From Clostridioides difficile CD160 (GTDB lineage: Bacteria; Bacillota; Clostridia; Peptostreptococcales; Peptostreptococcaceae), in contig NZ_AVHW01000023.1 in NCBI RefSeq assembly GCF_000449425.2, positions 1-57,649 on the forward strand: a DNA stretch of 57,649 nt, given 5' to 3'. Within the stretch, counting starts at the first letter, position 1, and each line of letters opens with the position of its first letter. The notes under the pieces were generated by a model. The model was not told the origin of the DNA, ran no database searches, and saw nothing but the letters and a program-made list of their open reading frames with translations. Made by a program: the position numbers and the translations under genes. This document shows, piece after piece, positions 17,062-24,473 of this stretch.

Positions 17062-17105
17062 ATTTTATAAGTAGAAAACAGAGTAGTTAAAACTACTCTG
17101 TTTTT
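17062..17105 (+). terminator. Array-type terminal repeat scrap and terminator
   Basis: ATTTTATAAGTAGAAAACAG resembles the degenerate last repeat of the arrays with a deletion. It runs straight into ACAGAGTAG/CTACTCTGT plus a T run. The same hairpin, with almost the same loop, ends the main array at 20142-20172. This places the 16658 gene inside a former array. Confidence 0.65.
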
Positions 17106-17110
17106 GCAAT

Positions 17111-17390
17111 TGAACTAACATCTATTTAATTACCTACAGTAATGTTTGAAGTGGTGGATGTTTAGTCAAGATAACTACAATTATCAGTATTATCAAGTGA
17201 ATAGGGTAGTTAATACCCCTTGTATTTACCATTCATATGATTAAGTTTACTAGATTGATACTTGCATTTATATTTCTCTACCATACCATTTGGTTTTATA
17301 TTCTAACTTTCTTCTAAACTTTAACCAACTTGTGTTACTTATAGCTTTTACTTATTAGTTTAGAAGATAACTTATTTAGGAAATTGACCC
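17111..17390 (-). pseudogene. tnpB: tnpB / IS605 right-end relic
   Basis: On the minus strand the region reads like the end of the tnpB at 8425: a piece equal to 'NFLNKLSSKLIS', then 'SWLKFRRKLEYKTKWYGRE', then 'NASINLVNLII'. The pieces are separated by deletions that remove the zinc ribbon and part of the RuvC core. The right end follows (17111-17240) and matches the intact element's right end throughout. No tnpA or left end is present. It is a dead, internally deleted IS605 copy. Confidence 0.8.
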
Positions 17391-18340
17391 TTTGGAGTAC
17401 TATTTTTTGGTGTAGTTTTGATACTTTCGAGTATATGTATTTGGTGGATTATTAATCAAAGGTAGTGTTGAAGATATTGCTGAAAATTCTAGAAAGACTC
17501 ATGAAATAATTAAAAAATATAAGAGAAGTTTAAAGTTGAAACTGTTACATGAACAATTATAAATATATAAGGAGATGTTTATAACTGATTTAAATTATAT
17601 TTGTCTGACTCAATATTTGTTATTTATTCCGCTAAATAGGTTATCTGTTCCAAATTATTGAATTTAAGTAATAAATTTAATAAAATTTAGAAAAAACAAG
17701 TAGGATACTTTCTATAACAGATTTGAATTTAAGAAAAACTGATTTAATTGATAACAAGGCATCAGAGGCTTTTGAATTTAATGAAGTGTATCTTACTGCG
17801 AAGTTTAAAGAAAATGTAAGCACTACTACTTTGATGTCTTTAACTGATGATTCACTGACTCAAAAACTTATATCTTTGGAAGACAAGAGACATCAACCAG
17901 ATATTGCGATTATAAAGCATACCAAGATGATGTTGAAAGACTGTTTTGGAAGTAACGTGAGTAAGACAAATTTGTTAATTCAAGTTGTCTCTTAGCAAAA
18001 AAAGTACAGATTTATTAGGAGAAATGTATGAATAAGAAAAGAGTAAAGCCTTTGCAGAAGAAATGAAAAAGTGGATTAGATGAGAATCTAGTTTCACAGT
18101 ATACTTTCTAGAGTTAGAAATAAAATTATAATATTGAATTCGATAGAGGACGTTCAAGTTAAATAATGTTAAAATATTCCAGTAAGAACAAAGATTTTTC
18201 CATGAAAATCTAAAGACATTTTATTGCCAAAAAAATGATGAGTCACATTTATTGTAAGTTTCAAGACAGAAAAAATATTTAAATCATTTGCAAAAAAATC
18301 TAATCTACAGCAAAATAGTAATTACAATATTTAATCGGAA
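17391..18340 (+). other. Decayed coding DNA, no intact gene
   Basis: This ~950-base stretch holds fragments that look once-coding: 17446-17562 (GLLIKGSVEDIAENSRKTHE, then a basic helix and stop, no start) and 17723-17995 (a 90-codon frame with 'SLTDDSLTQKLISLEDKRHQ'). Later pieces are broken by many stops. I recognise no family. It joins the tnpB relic to the LytTR gene and looks like debris of several recombination events. Confidence 0.45.
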
Positions 18341-18352
18341 GGAGTGTGCCTA

Positions 18353-19162
18353 ATGAAACTAGTAATGGAAAATGTGGTGGAATACACCGAATATATGCTT
18401 CGTGAATATTATCACCTCAACATAGATCCATTCTTTTCTGTATTAGATACTGATATCATGTGGATTGGTCCAGGCAATTTGTTTGTATTTGGTGAGATGG
18501 CAGTAAAAAGCTACTTTAAAGATGGGTTTATCATGCCGAATATAGAGATGGAGAATACTGAATTTTATGAGCTACAGCCCGAAAAAGACAGCAGTATCGT
18601 AGTCGGGCGTTTTTCCTGTCACACCGAACAGGACGCTGATAAAGTGGCAGCGGCCAATCAAAGAGTGACGATTCATTTTAGACAGTACAGCGAAAAAAAG
18701 AGTGTAAAAATAACACATATGCATGTATCAAACGAGTGGAACGAGTTGGTGGATGACGAGGTCTTTCCTTTCAAGGTCAGCGTACAAACGTATCGCTATG
18801 TACAAAAGCTGGTGACGGAAAGTGGTGTGAAAAAGTGGTACAAAAAAATAGAACTGCGCAACGACATGGGTCTACAGTATATTGATCCAAATATGGTAGT
18901 ATATGCGGAAGCGATTGGTAAGTATACAGTCGTTCATTTTGTGGACAAGATAGTAACGATTAAACGGCTTATAGGCGATGTAGCGCTATTATTCCCAGAA
19001 ATCTTTTGTAGGCCACACAGGGGGTATCTGGTTAACTGTGAATTTATTGTCTCTGTGGAACGCTATAGAATTACCATGGTTACAGGCACTATGATTCCCA
19101 TCCCAGAAAAAAGATATTTTAAGGTACGGGAGGAAATTGCTGCGATTATGCGAAAGGTATGA
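18353..19162 (+). CDS. LytTR-family transcriptional regulator with SnoaL-like sensor domain
   Basis: 269 residues from the ATG at 18353 (GGAAGGAG upstream). Residues 1-145 resemble a SnoaL/NTF2-like fold (FFSVLDTDIMWIGPGNLFVF). Residues 165-269 are a LytTR DNA-binding domain ('VVYAEAIGKYTVVHF', 'FCRPHRGYLVNCEFI', 'IPIPEKRYFKV'). There is no receiver Asp site of a classical response regulator. GC and codon choice are clearly higher than in neighbours, so it is a recent import. An orphan LytTR regulator on a C. difficile phage recalls CdtR, the binary-toxin regulator, but I cannot confirm orthology; no cdtA/B is present. Confidence 0.75.
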   Translation: MKLVMENVVEYTEYMLREYYHLNIDPFFSVLDTDIMWIGPGNLFVFGEMAVKSYFKDGFIMPNIEMENTEFYELQPEKDSSIVVGRFSCHTEQDADKVAAANQRVTIHFRQYSEKKSVKITHMHVSNEWNELVDDEVFPFKVSVQTYRYVQKLVTESGVKKWYKKIELRNDMGLQYIDPNMVVYAEAIGKYTVVHFVDKIVTIKRLIGDVALLFPEIFCRPHRGYLVNCEFIVSVERYRITMVTGTMIPIPEKRYFKVREEIAAIMRKV

Positions 19163-19326
19163 CACTTTAAAGAGGAGCATTTGGAATAAAAAATAACATA
19201 TAAAAATCCAAAAAGGAGTTGAATTTAAAATTTAATTAGAAAAAAATTAATTTTAAGGCAACCCCTTTATTATTTATGATTTTTTTATTTGAAATGTAGA
19301 TAAATTCAGCAATGCAACTAATAAAA

Positions 19327-19378
19327 GTTTTATATTAACTAAGTGGAAAACAGAGTGGTTTCGGACATCTCTGTTTTT
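19327..19378 (+). CRISPR. Orphan terminal CRISPR repeat and terminator after the LytTR gene
   Basis: 19327-19346 is GTTTTATATTAACTAAGTGG, followed by the degenerate AAAACAGAG end typical of the last repeat. A hairpin ACAGAG/CTCTGT with a T run (19350-19378) follows. No proper repeat or spacer precedes it, although GAAATGTAGAT at 19290-19300 could be a worn repeat end. It is the tail of an array whose body is missing. Confidence 0.7.
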
Positions 19379-19489
19379 TTATCTAAATTAAAATTTGAAA
19401 TATAACTTAAATAAAAATGTATAAATAATTTATAAAATAACTTATATAATAATTTTGATAAAAATGTATATATAAATTTAAATGATTTT

Positions 19490-19722
19490 AGTTTTCTATA
19501 TTCAGTTTATATAACAAATCGAAATTTTTATCGGATAATTTATGCTATAATAAATATATAAATATGCAGTGTGCGATATTTCGAAAATAAATGTTGTAAT
19601 GATTGTAAACACTGAGTTGTAATGTGTTTTTGAAAAATATCAAAAAGCACTACTTGTGGCTCACTGCAATTTTTAATATTTAGTCTTGCTGAAAGTATTG
19701 AAAATGACAGATTTATTTTGGG
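19490..19722 (+). promoter_or_regulatory. CRISPR leader D (main array)
   Basis: An A/T-rich leader carrying an extended -10 (TGCTATAAT, 19543-19551). Long matches to leader A include GTTGTAATGATTGTAAACA and TGAAAAATATCAAAAAGCA, continuing to CTCACTGCAA. It abuts repeat 1 at 19723 and is expected to drive pre-crRNA transcription on the plus strand. Confidence 0.8.
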
Positions 19723-20148
19723 GTTTTATATTAACTAAGTGGTATGTAAATAAAAATGAAACACGTGATACAAAGAAAGTTATTTTAAGTTTTATATTAA
19801 CTAAGTGGTATGTAAATCTAATTGTTCATAAAGAGATATAAAATAATTAGACAAGTTTTATATTAACTAAGTGGTATGTAAATACTTTTTGGGATGCGTT
19901 AACAGCATCTTGTTTTTTCGAGTTTTATATTAACTAAGTGGTATGTAAATGAGTGCCAAGAGCAAGTACTACTTTCAATAAGAGCAAGTTTTATATTAAC
20001 TAAGTGGTATGTAAATTAAATTTAGCTCCAGAAGTTATAGGCGTAGTTTCATAGTTTTATATTAACTAAGTGGTATGTAAATGATGTATTTGAACTCATG
20101 TATGAAATTTTAAAAAGAGGTTTTATATTAACTAAGTGGTAAACAGAG
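19723..20148 (+). CRISPR. Main CRISPR array, 7 repeats and 6 spacers
   Basis: 29-base repeats start at 19723, 19789, 19855, 19922, 19988, 20054 and 20120. All begin GTTTTATATTAACTAAGTGG, and the last one degenerates after that point. Spacers are 37, 37, 38, 37, 37 and 37 bases, all different. The repeat is that of C. difficile type I-B arrays. No cas gene is in the window, so crRNAs must use host Cas proteins. Phage-borne arrays in C. difficile usually aim at competing phages; I found no spacer match inside this window by eye. Confidence 0.95.
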
Positions 20149-20172
20149 TAGTTCTAACTACTCTGTTTTTTA
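20142..20172 (+). terminator. Terminator of the main CRISPR array
   Basis: ACAGAGTAG/CTACTCTGT with a 6-base loop is followed by TTTTTTATT. It overlaps the end of the last repeat, a fixed feature seen also at 17079 and in shorter form at 19350. Confidence 0.8.
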
Positions 20173-20421
20173 TTTGTAAATTTAATAAAATTAAATAAAT
20201 GGTAAAAATTGGAAGTTGATTATTGCAAAAATAGGTACTATACTTGTAGTATAAAGAAGATATATATCGAAATAATACATATAAACTACGTACGTAAAAC
20301 AATTTTAAAATAATCATAATCTTTAATTTCAAATTCATCTTAGAATATGACATGCACAAGTAAAAAATATAGATTATATTAGTTTCAAGAAACTTTAAAT
20401 TGGGGGGAAGGAAGTAGTCTA

Positions 20422-20505
20422 TTGTTTTTCAGAAATAAGGAAGTTGTAAAAAAATCAGAATATTTTGAATATAGGGGTGATTCTTATGGAAAATTTGAAA
20501 CTTGA
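20422..20505 (+). CDS. Possible very small protein
   Basis: A 27-codon frame from TTG (MFFRNKEVVKKSEYFEYRGD...) with an unusually strong GGGGGGAAGGAAG upstream. It overlaps the next small gene by 20 bases. There is no family match; the ribosome binding site is the main support. Confidence 0.3.
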   Translation: MFFRNKEVVKKSEYFEYRGDSYGKFET

Positions 20506-20641
20506 ATCAAAAGTGAATTACACTAAGAATAAGAAAAGAGTTGCTATGTCTATCAATCAAATGAAAGAAATTTCTAAAAAAGATTATGCATTTTTAACAA
20601 ATTGTATAGAAACATTTTATATGAAAATAAAAGAGGTTTGA
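20486..20641 (+). CDS. Small basic protein, unknown
   Basis: 51 residues from an ATG with AGGGGTGAT 5 bases upstream. The sequence is Lys-rich with a helical second half ('NQMKEISKKDYAFLTNCIE'). It is convergent with the repressor gene, and the shared terminator follows. It lies in the lysogeny region and could be co-expressed in the lysogen. Function is unknown. Confidence 0.5.
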   Translation: MENLKLESKVNYTKNKKRVAMSINQMKEISKKDYAFLTNCIETFYMKIKEV

Positions 20642-20664
20642 TAAATTTTCAAACCTCTTTTTAT
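20632..20664. terminator. Bidirectional terminator between small gene and repressor
   Basis: AGAGGTTTGA (20632-20641) pairs with TCAAACCTCT (20649-20658) and is followed by TTTTTATT; on the other strand A-rich sequence gives a T run as well. It serves both convergent genes. Confidence 0.8.
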
Positions 20665-20666
20665 TG

Positions 20667-21035
20667 CTATTTGTTTTTCTTTTGCAATAGTTCTATCATT
20701 TTTAAGATAGCATCCCTGTCTTCTTGTTCTAATTCATAAAGCTTGTTAGTTATTTCTTTTACATCATCATCAATTTCTAAGTCAGCTAAACAATCTTTAT
20801 AAATTTCACCTTTTCCACTTCTTAGCCACTCCTCATTTACTTCAAATTCTCTGCATATGTCGTTAATACTTCTTTCTGTCAAAACTCTTTTCCCTTTCTC
20901 CAATAAAGAAATTTGATCTTGTGATAAGAAAATTCTTTCTCCAAACGCTCTTTGCGAAAGTCTTTCAAGAGTTCTTAACTCATTTAATCTTTTTCCAACT
21001 TCTTTAACTTTTAATTCTTTTGAAACTTCTGCCAT
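20667..21035 (-). CDS. CI-like repressor, XRE HTH
   Basis: A 122-residue protein with an XRE helix-turn-helix at residues 15-70 ('LSQRAFGERIFLSQDQISLL', 'EKGKRVLTERSINDICREF') and an acidic helical C-terminus for dimerisation. There is no LexA/CI-type peptidase domain, so induction must work another way. It is divergent from the early operon with repeated operators between. AGGAGG lies upstream of the ATG. It is the likely master lysogeny repressor. Confidence 0.85.
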   Translation of the reverse strand: MAEVSKELKVKEVGKRLNELRTLERLSQRAFGERIFLSQDQISLLEKGKRVLTERSINDICREFEVNEEWLRSGKGEIYKDCLADLEIDDDVKEITNKLYELEQEDRDAILKMIELLQKKNK

Positions 21036-21206
21036 TTTTAAAATCCTCCTCTGTCATTACTATACTATAAGTGCACGACTTTGTCATTGAAAAAATAATT
21101 ATAACGACAAAATCATAATAAAAATAAAAAATATATTGATTTTTAACGACAAAGTAGTTATAATTAAAATAAGTTGAACGACAAAGTAAGTGAGGGAGGG
21201 TGAAAA
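21036..21206. promoter_or_regulatory. Divergent promoters and repressor operators
   Basis: The motif ACGACAAAGT or close variants occurs at about 21083-21095 (as CGACTTTGTCAT, both orientations), 21115-21126, 21146-21156 and 21178-21187. The rightward promoter is strong: TTGATT (21136-21141), 17 bases, TATAAT (21159-21164), with one operator inside the spacer and one after the start. The leftward repressor promoter has TATAGT near 21065-21070. The repressor should block the early promoter by occupying these sites. Confidence 0.75.
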
Positions 21207-21368
21207 ATGATTTGTTCAAACAAAGAGAAAGTAGAAACAGCTTTGATGATAGATTATTTAAAAAAAAACGAACCAAGCGAATGGAGAACTATAGAAACAA
21301 TAATCTCTAGTACATACGCATTGAGTAATTTCAAAAAGGAAAATAAAGACATTATGAATCAGAAATAA
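21207..21368 (+). CDS. Small early protein
   Basis: 53 residues from ATG with GGGAGGGTG 5 bases upstream, starting MICSNKEKVETALMIDYLKK. It is the first gene of the early operon after the operators, a position often held by Cro-like or regulatory proteins. No HTH is clear by eye. The next gene starts 31 bases later. Confidence 0.55.
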   Translation: MICSNKEKVETALMIDYLKKNEPSEWRTIETIISSTYALSNFKKENKDIMNQK

Positions 21369-21399
21369 CAACAGTAAATACTTAAAGGGAGTGGTAAGT

Positions 21400-21615
21400 T
21401 TGAAAATTTCAGATTTTAATAAAGAACATATAAATAAAGCAGTTCAATTACACGATACAAGGTTTGATACAAAGGTTAATTGCATCATTACGAAAGTAGA
21501 AAAGAATGAAATACTAGTCATTTATTATGAAAAAGAGACAGATGAAATAACATATAAAACTTTGACTAAAGAAGATCTAATACTTGATGACTATAAACTT
21601 AAGTTATTATCTTAA
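21400..21615 (+). CDS. Small early protein, beta-rich
   Basis: 71 residues from the TTG at 21400 (AAAGGGAGTGG upstream). It begins MKISDFNKEHINKAVQLHDT and continues with alternating strands ('VNCIITKVEKNEILVIYYEK'). It could be a small SH3- or OB-like protein. It sits between the first early gene and the replisome organizer. Function is unknown. Confidence 0.55.
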   Translation: MKISDFNKEHINKAVQLHDTRFDTKVNCIITKVEKNEILVIYYEKETDEITYKTLTKEDLILDDYKLKLLS

Positions 21616-21644
21616 AATGTAATTTGTGAAAGGAGGTGAAAAAT

Positions 21645-22646
21645 TTGAGATTTAATGTACATGGATTTGACCAAAAAATGGCTATTGAATTTGGTTTATC
21701 TAATGATGAACTTTTAATTTTAAGGCACTTTGAGGATTTTGTTTACAGTGGAAAAATGGACCATTTTTATGAAGATGGGTACATATTTTATTGGGTGAAT
21801 TACGAAAAGTTTCTTAATGATTTACCCATTTTAAATATTAATAAAAAAAGGCTAGGAGAAATTATGATTCATAATCTAGGAGAACGCCCTTTTGATTTGG
21901 ATGAAAGAATAGAAACTTTTTCAGAAAAGACAAAAATTAAATTTGCAAAACGGAAATATTTAGGAATCCTAAAAAGCAAAACATTAAAAAATTCAGATAT
22001 AGGAGTTAGGAGTTACTTTTCGTTTACAAAGAAATTTTATGAACTTAAATTAGATATAACTGATTCTGATTTGGATATAAACAACCATGTAGTAAAAATA
22101 CCACTAGGTTGTGGTAAAAATACTACAACCCCTGTGGTAAAAATACCGCAACCCTTGGAGTATTTTTACTACAACAAAGATTATTCTATTAAAGATTATT
22201 CTATTAATGATATTAATACATATAGTCTTGTAGAACAAACAGAAGGCAAAGAAATACATAAAAGAATTATTGATTACTTAAATGAAAAAGCAGATAAATC
22301 CTTTAAGAGTACGACTAAAAAAACAAGAGACTTAATTAATGCGAGACTCAAAGAAGGGTTTGTTGAAGAAGATTTCTACAAAGCAATAGATAATAAAGTG
22401 CATGCATGGTTAGAATATGCCAAAATGAACGTCTATTTACGCCCTGAGACGCTCTTTGGTAACAAGTTTGAGTCTTACTTAAATGAAGTGCCACGAATGG
22501 CTAAAAATGGAAATGAGAGTGTCAAACAAAATAAAGAAGTGAGTAAAAATAAATTTGCTAATTTTGAACAAACATTTACTCAATATAGTAACAAAGAGTT
22601 AGATGAAATTATAAAGAAAAGTCAAAAGGCGAAGTTTGAAAAATGA
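21645..22646 (+). CDS. Phage replisome organizer
   Basis: 333 residues from the TTG at 21645, chosen for AGGAGGTGA 6-7 bases upstream. The N-terminal ~120 residues look like a winged-helix replication protein ('FGLSNDELLILRHFEDFV'). A linker containing 'VVKIPLGCGKNTTTPVVKIP' is encoded by iteron-like repeats. Residues ~205-285 match the conserved phage C-terminal domain (Phg_2220_C type: 'IIDYLNEKADKSFKSTTKKT', 'HAWLEYAKMNVYLRPETLFG'). It would start lytic replication from an internal origin. Confidence 0.8.
   Translation: MRFNVHGFDQKMAIEFGLSNDELLILRHFEDFVYSGKMDHFYEDGYIFYWVNYEKFLNDLPILNINKKRLGEIMIHNLGERPFDLDERIETFSEKTKIKFAKRKYLGILKSKTLKNSDIGVRSYFSFTKKFYELKLDITDSDLDINNHVVKIPLGCGKNTTTPVVKIPQPLEYFYYNKDYSIKDYSINDINTYSLVEQTEGKEIHKRIIDYLNEKADKSFKSTTKKTRDLINARLKEGFVEEDFYKAIDNKVHAWLEYAKMNVYLRPETLFGNKFESYLNEVPRMAKNGNESVKQNKEVSKNKFANFEQTFTQYSNKELDEIIKKSQKAKFEK
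22089..22172. repeat. Iteron-like repeats inside the replisome organizer gene
   Basis: GTAGTAAAAATACC (22089), GTGGTAAAAATACT (22111) and GTGGTAAAAATACC (22134) are direct copies spaced 22-23 bases. A fourth copy is inverted (AGTATTTTTACTAC, 22159-22172). A GGTTGTGGTA/TACTACAACC hairpin overlaps copy 2. Origins inside the initiator gene are known from lambda O and many Firmicute phages. Confidence 0.75.
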
Positions 22647-22658
22647 GAGGTGCATTAA

Positions 22659-22910
22659 ATGAATGAGAAAATAGAACTTACTGAAAAAGATTTACACTGC
22701 ATTGCGAGACATTTACAAAATGAAGTGATGCAAATAGCGTTTCGAGGAAATAGAGAAGCCGCTACATCTTGCGAAGTTTGTGATTACTTGCAAGAATGTA
22801 AGGACCATTTCACCCATATAGATACTTTTAACAAGTTAAGTGGAATGACAGGTGTGAAAATTTTTACAATTGGATATTGGTGTCCAGATGAAAATAAGTG
22901 TAGAAAATAG
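22659..22910 (+). CDS. Small Cys-rich early protein
   Basis: 83 residues with 'ATSCEVCDYLQECKDH' and 'YWCPDENKCRK', a probable zinc-binding set of four or more Cys. GAGAGGTG precedes the ATG. It follows the replisome organizer in the same operon. Likely a nucleic-acid-associated accessory protein; I do not recognise a named family. Confidence 0.55.
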   Translation: MNEKIELTEKDLHCIARHLQNEVMQIAFRGNREAATSCEVCDYLQECKDHFTHIDTFNKLSGMTGVKIFTIGYWCPDENKCRK

Positions 22911-22942
22911 GAAATTTTATAAAATAATAAATTTGAACAAAA

Positions 22943-23038
22943 TTCAATATTGAAGAATATAGAAATTCAATATTGAAAAAAATCATTTTTCAATATTGAA
23001 AATAGGATTTTGAAAAAGTATTGAATTTCAATACTGAA
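22943..23038. repeat. Cluster of 12-bp palindromes TTCAATATTGAA
   Basis: Perfect copies lie at 22943-22954, 22966-22977 and 22989-23000, exactly 23 bases apart. A one-mismatch copy lies at 23027-23038, overlapping the palindrome GTATTGAATTTCAATAC (23018-23034). They sit in the ~360-base gap 22911-23274. They look like binding sites for a dimeric protein. Confidence 0.8.
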
Positions 23039-23111
23039 AAAAGTCTAAGAATATAGTATTTTCAAGGCTTGTATAAATTGATTTCCTGACAATGTACACA
23101 CAGGTTTAGAT

Positions 23112-23198
23112 ATGCTAGCAAAAAAACTTAAAAAGAATGTAAGGATAAAAAGGTTATATGCATTTAGAAAAAGCTTTAAAAGTATTATTAAATTATAG
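23112..23198 (+). CDS. Possible tiny basic peptide
   Basis: A 28-codon frame MLAKKLKKNVRIKRLYAFRK followed by SFKSIIKL, very basic and amphipathic. The ribosome binding site (CAGG) is weak. It lies between the palindrome cluster and the next early gene. It may be chance. Confidence 0.2.
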   Translation: MLAKKLKKNVRIKRLYAFRKSFKSIIKL

Positions 23199-23274
23199 CC
23201 AAAGTTTATTAATTAATTTCCTCGTAGAAAAATATTATTTCAAATAAATATCAAATAAATAAAGGAGTGATTTT

Positions 23275-23661
23275 ATGATAGCATTAGAAAAATTTGCAGG
23301 TGGAGTTCTAAAAGAAAAGTTTAATACAGAGTTGCAAAAAGTTTTAGATAATATTGCAGATCCAAATACAGATTTTAAAAAAACAAGAAAGATTAGTTTA
23401 GAAATAGTGTTTAAAGCAAATGAAGATAGAGATCTTGCAGAAGTAGATATAAAATCCAAGGCGACTATAGTAGAGGCAAAAGCAACGACAACTAAAGTTC
23501 TAATAGGAAAAGACTTAGAAACAGGAAGAGTTGAGGCATCTGAATTTAAAAATCAACTAGCTGGTCAGTTGTCTCTGGATGTTTCAGACAGTAATGAAAC
23601 TGAAGAAACAGAAGAAAATAGTGCTGGCGTAATTGATTTTAGAAATGCAAGTTCAAAGTAG
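23275..23661 (+). CDS. Conserved phage early protein (replication-terminator-like annotation in relatives)
   Basis: A 128-residue protein with 'KISLEIVFKANEDRDLAEVD' and an acidic tail ('DSNETEETEENSAG'). Proteins of this look are common in clostridial phage early operons next to a DUF2303-like gene, and I recall them sometimes named replication terminator protein, without proof. AAGGAGTGAT precedes ATG. It is 49 bases before the frameshifted gene. Confidence 0.55.
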   Translation: MIALEKFAGGVLKEKFNTELQKVLDNIADPNTDFKKTRKISLEIVFKANEDRDLAEVDIKSKATIVEAKATTTKVLIGKDLETGRVEASEFKNQLAGQLSLDVSDSNETEETEENSAGVIDFRNASSK

Positions 23662-23710
23662 ATTAAGAGAAGTAATAAAATATAAATTTAAATAAAAAGG
23701 AGAATAAAAA

Positions 23711-24417
23711 ATGATAAAAAATGCAATGGAATATTTAGTTAAGTTAGGAAAAAGAGAAACAGTATGCGTAGATGGATTTAACTACACAACAGATAGATTA
23801 GAAATAATAGAAGAGCAAGGGCTAATGATTTAGAAATAGCTACATTAAGTGGTTTAGTAGATTATATAAAAAGCGGTATAGATCATAAGGAAGATAAATT
23901 GCTATTAATACAAATTGTAAGTCCCAAAAGAGTACTTTTAAAATCTGCTTTAAGAAAAAATAGAGATAGAGAAACATACATTGAGTGTGATGCATGGCTC
24001 CCAGATGTAAGATTTGATAGAACTTTAGATTTAGAACCATTTAACATAATGCTACAATCAGCATTTATAAAGAATAATGATAGAGATATTCTTTTAAGAA
24101 TAGCGGGGAATGTACAAGAATCAACAGTAAAAACAGTTATTGATGATGGGGTATCTCAAGTTGTAAGCATGAAAACAGGAATAGCAACTGTATCTGATGT
24201 TATAATTCCAAATACTGTGAAATTGAAGCCTTTCCGTACTTTTTCAGAAGTCGAGCAACCAGAAAGTGAGTTTGTATTTAGGCTAATACAAGGCGAAATG
24301 AAGGCGATGTTGTGTGAAGCAGATGGTGGAGCATGGAAAAATCAAGCAATGTTAAATATTAAGTCATACTTACAAGAAGAATTAAAAGATTTTAAAAATG
24401 TAAATATAATTGCTTAA
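23711..24417 (+). pseudogene. DUF2303-like early protein, frameshifted
   Basis: A start at 23711 gives MIKNAMEYLVKLGKRETVCV and runs to a stop at 23831-23833. The other frame continues without a gap as 'NDLEIATLSGLVDYIKSGID' through to 24417. Adding one G to the GGG at 23819-23821 joins them into one protein of ~235 residues. The joined protein resembles the DUF2303 family found in phage early operons (AWLPDV and similar patterns). It is either a real frameshift or a homopolymer sequencing error. An internal TTG at 23899 might still give a fragment. Confidence 0.7.
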
Positions 24418-24425
24418 TTGAAAGT

Positions 24426-24454
24426 CTAAGAGGGTTTATTGTAAGCCCTCTTAG
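24426..24454 (+). terminator. Intergenic hairpin in the early operon
   Basis: CTAAGAGGG pairs with CCCTCTTAG with an 11-base loop. There is no T run, so it may be an mRNA processing or attenuation element rather than a full terminator. Confidence 0.4.
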
Positions 24455-24473
24455 TAAACAAGGAGGAGATTAG

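Noticed and set aside
17391-19200. Binary toxin locus (cdtA/cdtB) near the LytTR gene
   Set aside because: No ADP-ribosyltransferase or binding-component sequence is present; the flanks are short decayed frames and CRISPR remnants.
15522-20200. cas genes or an adaptation module next to the arrays
   Set aside because: The only intact genes there are the PH-like membrane protein and the LytTR regulator; nothing resembles Cas1-8.
20211-20262. Small inverted repeat TACTATAC...TAGTATA as an operator
   Set aside because: It is short, A/T-rich and isolated, with no clear promoter beside it; chance is sufficient in this composition.
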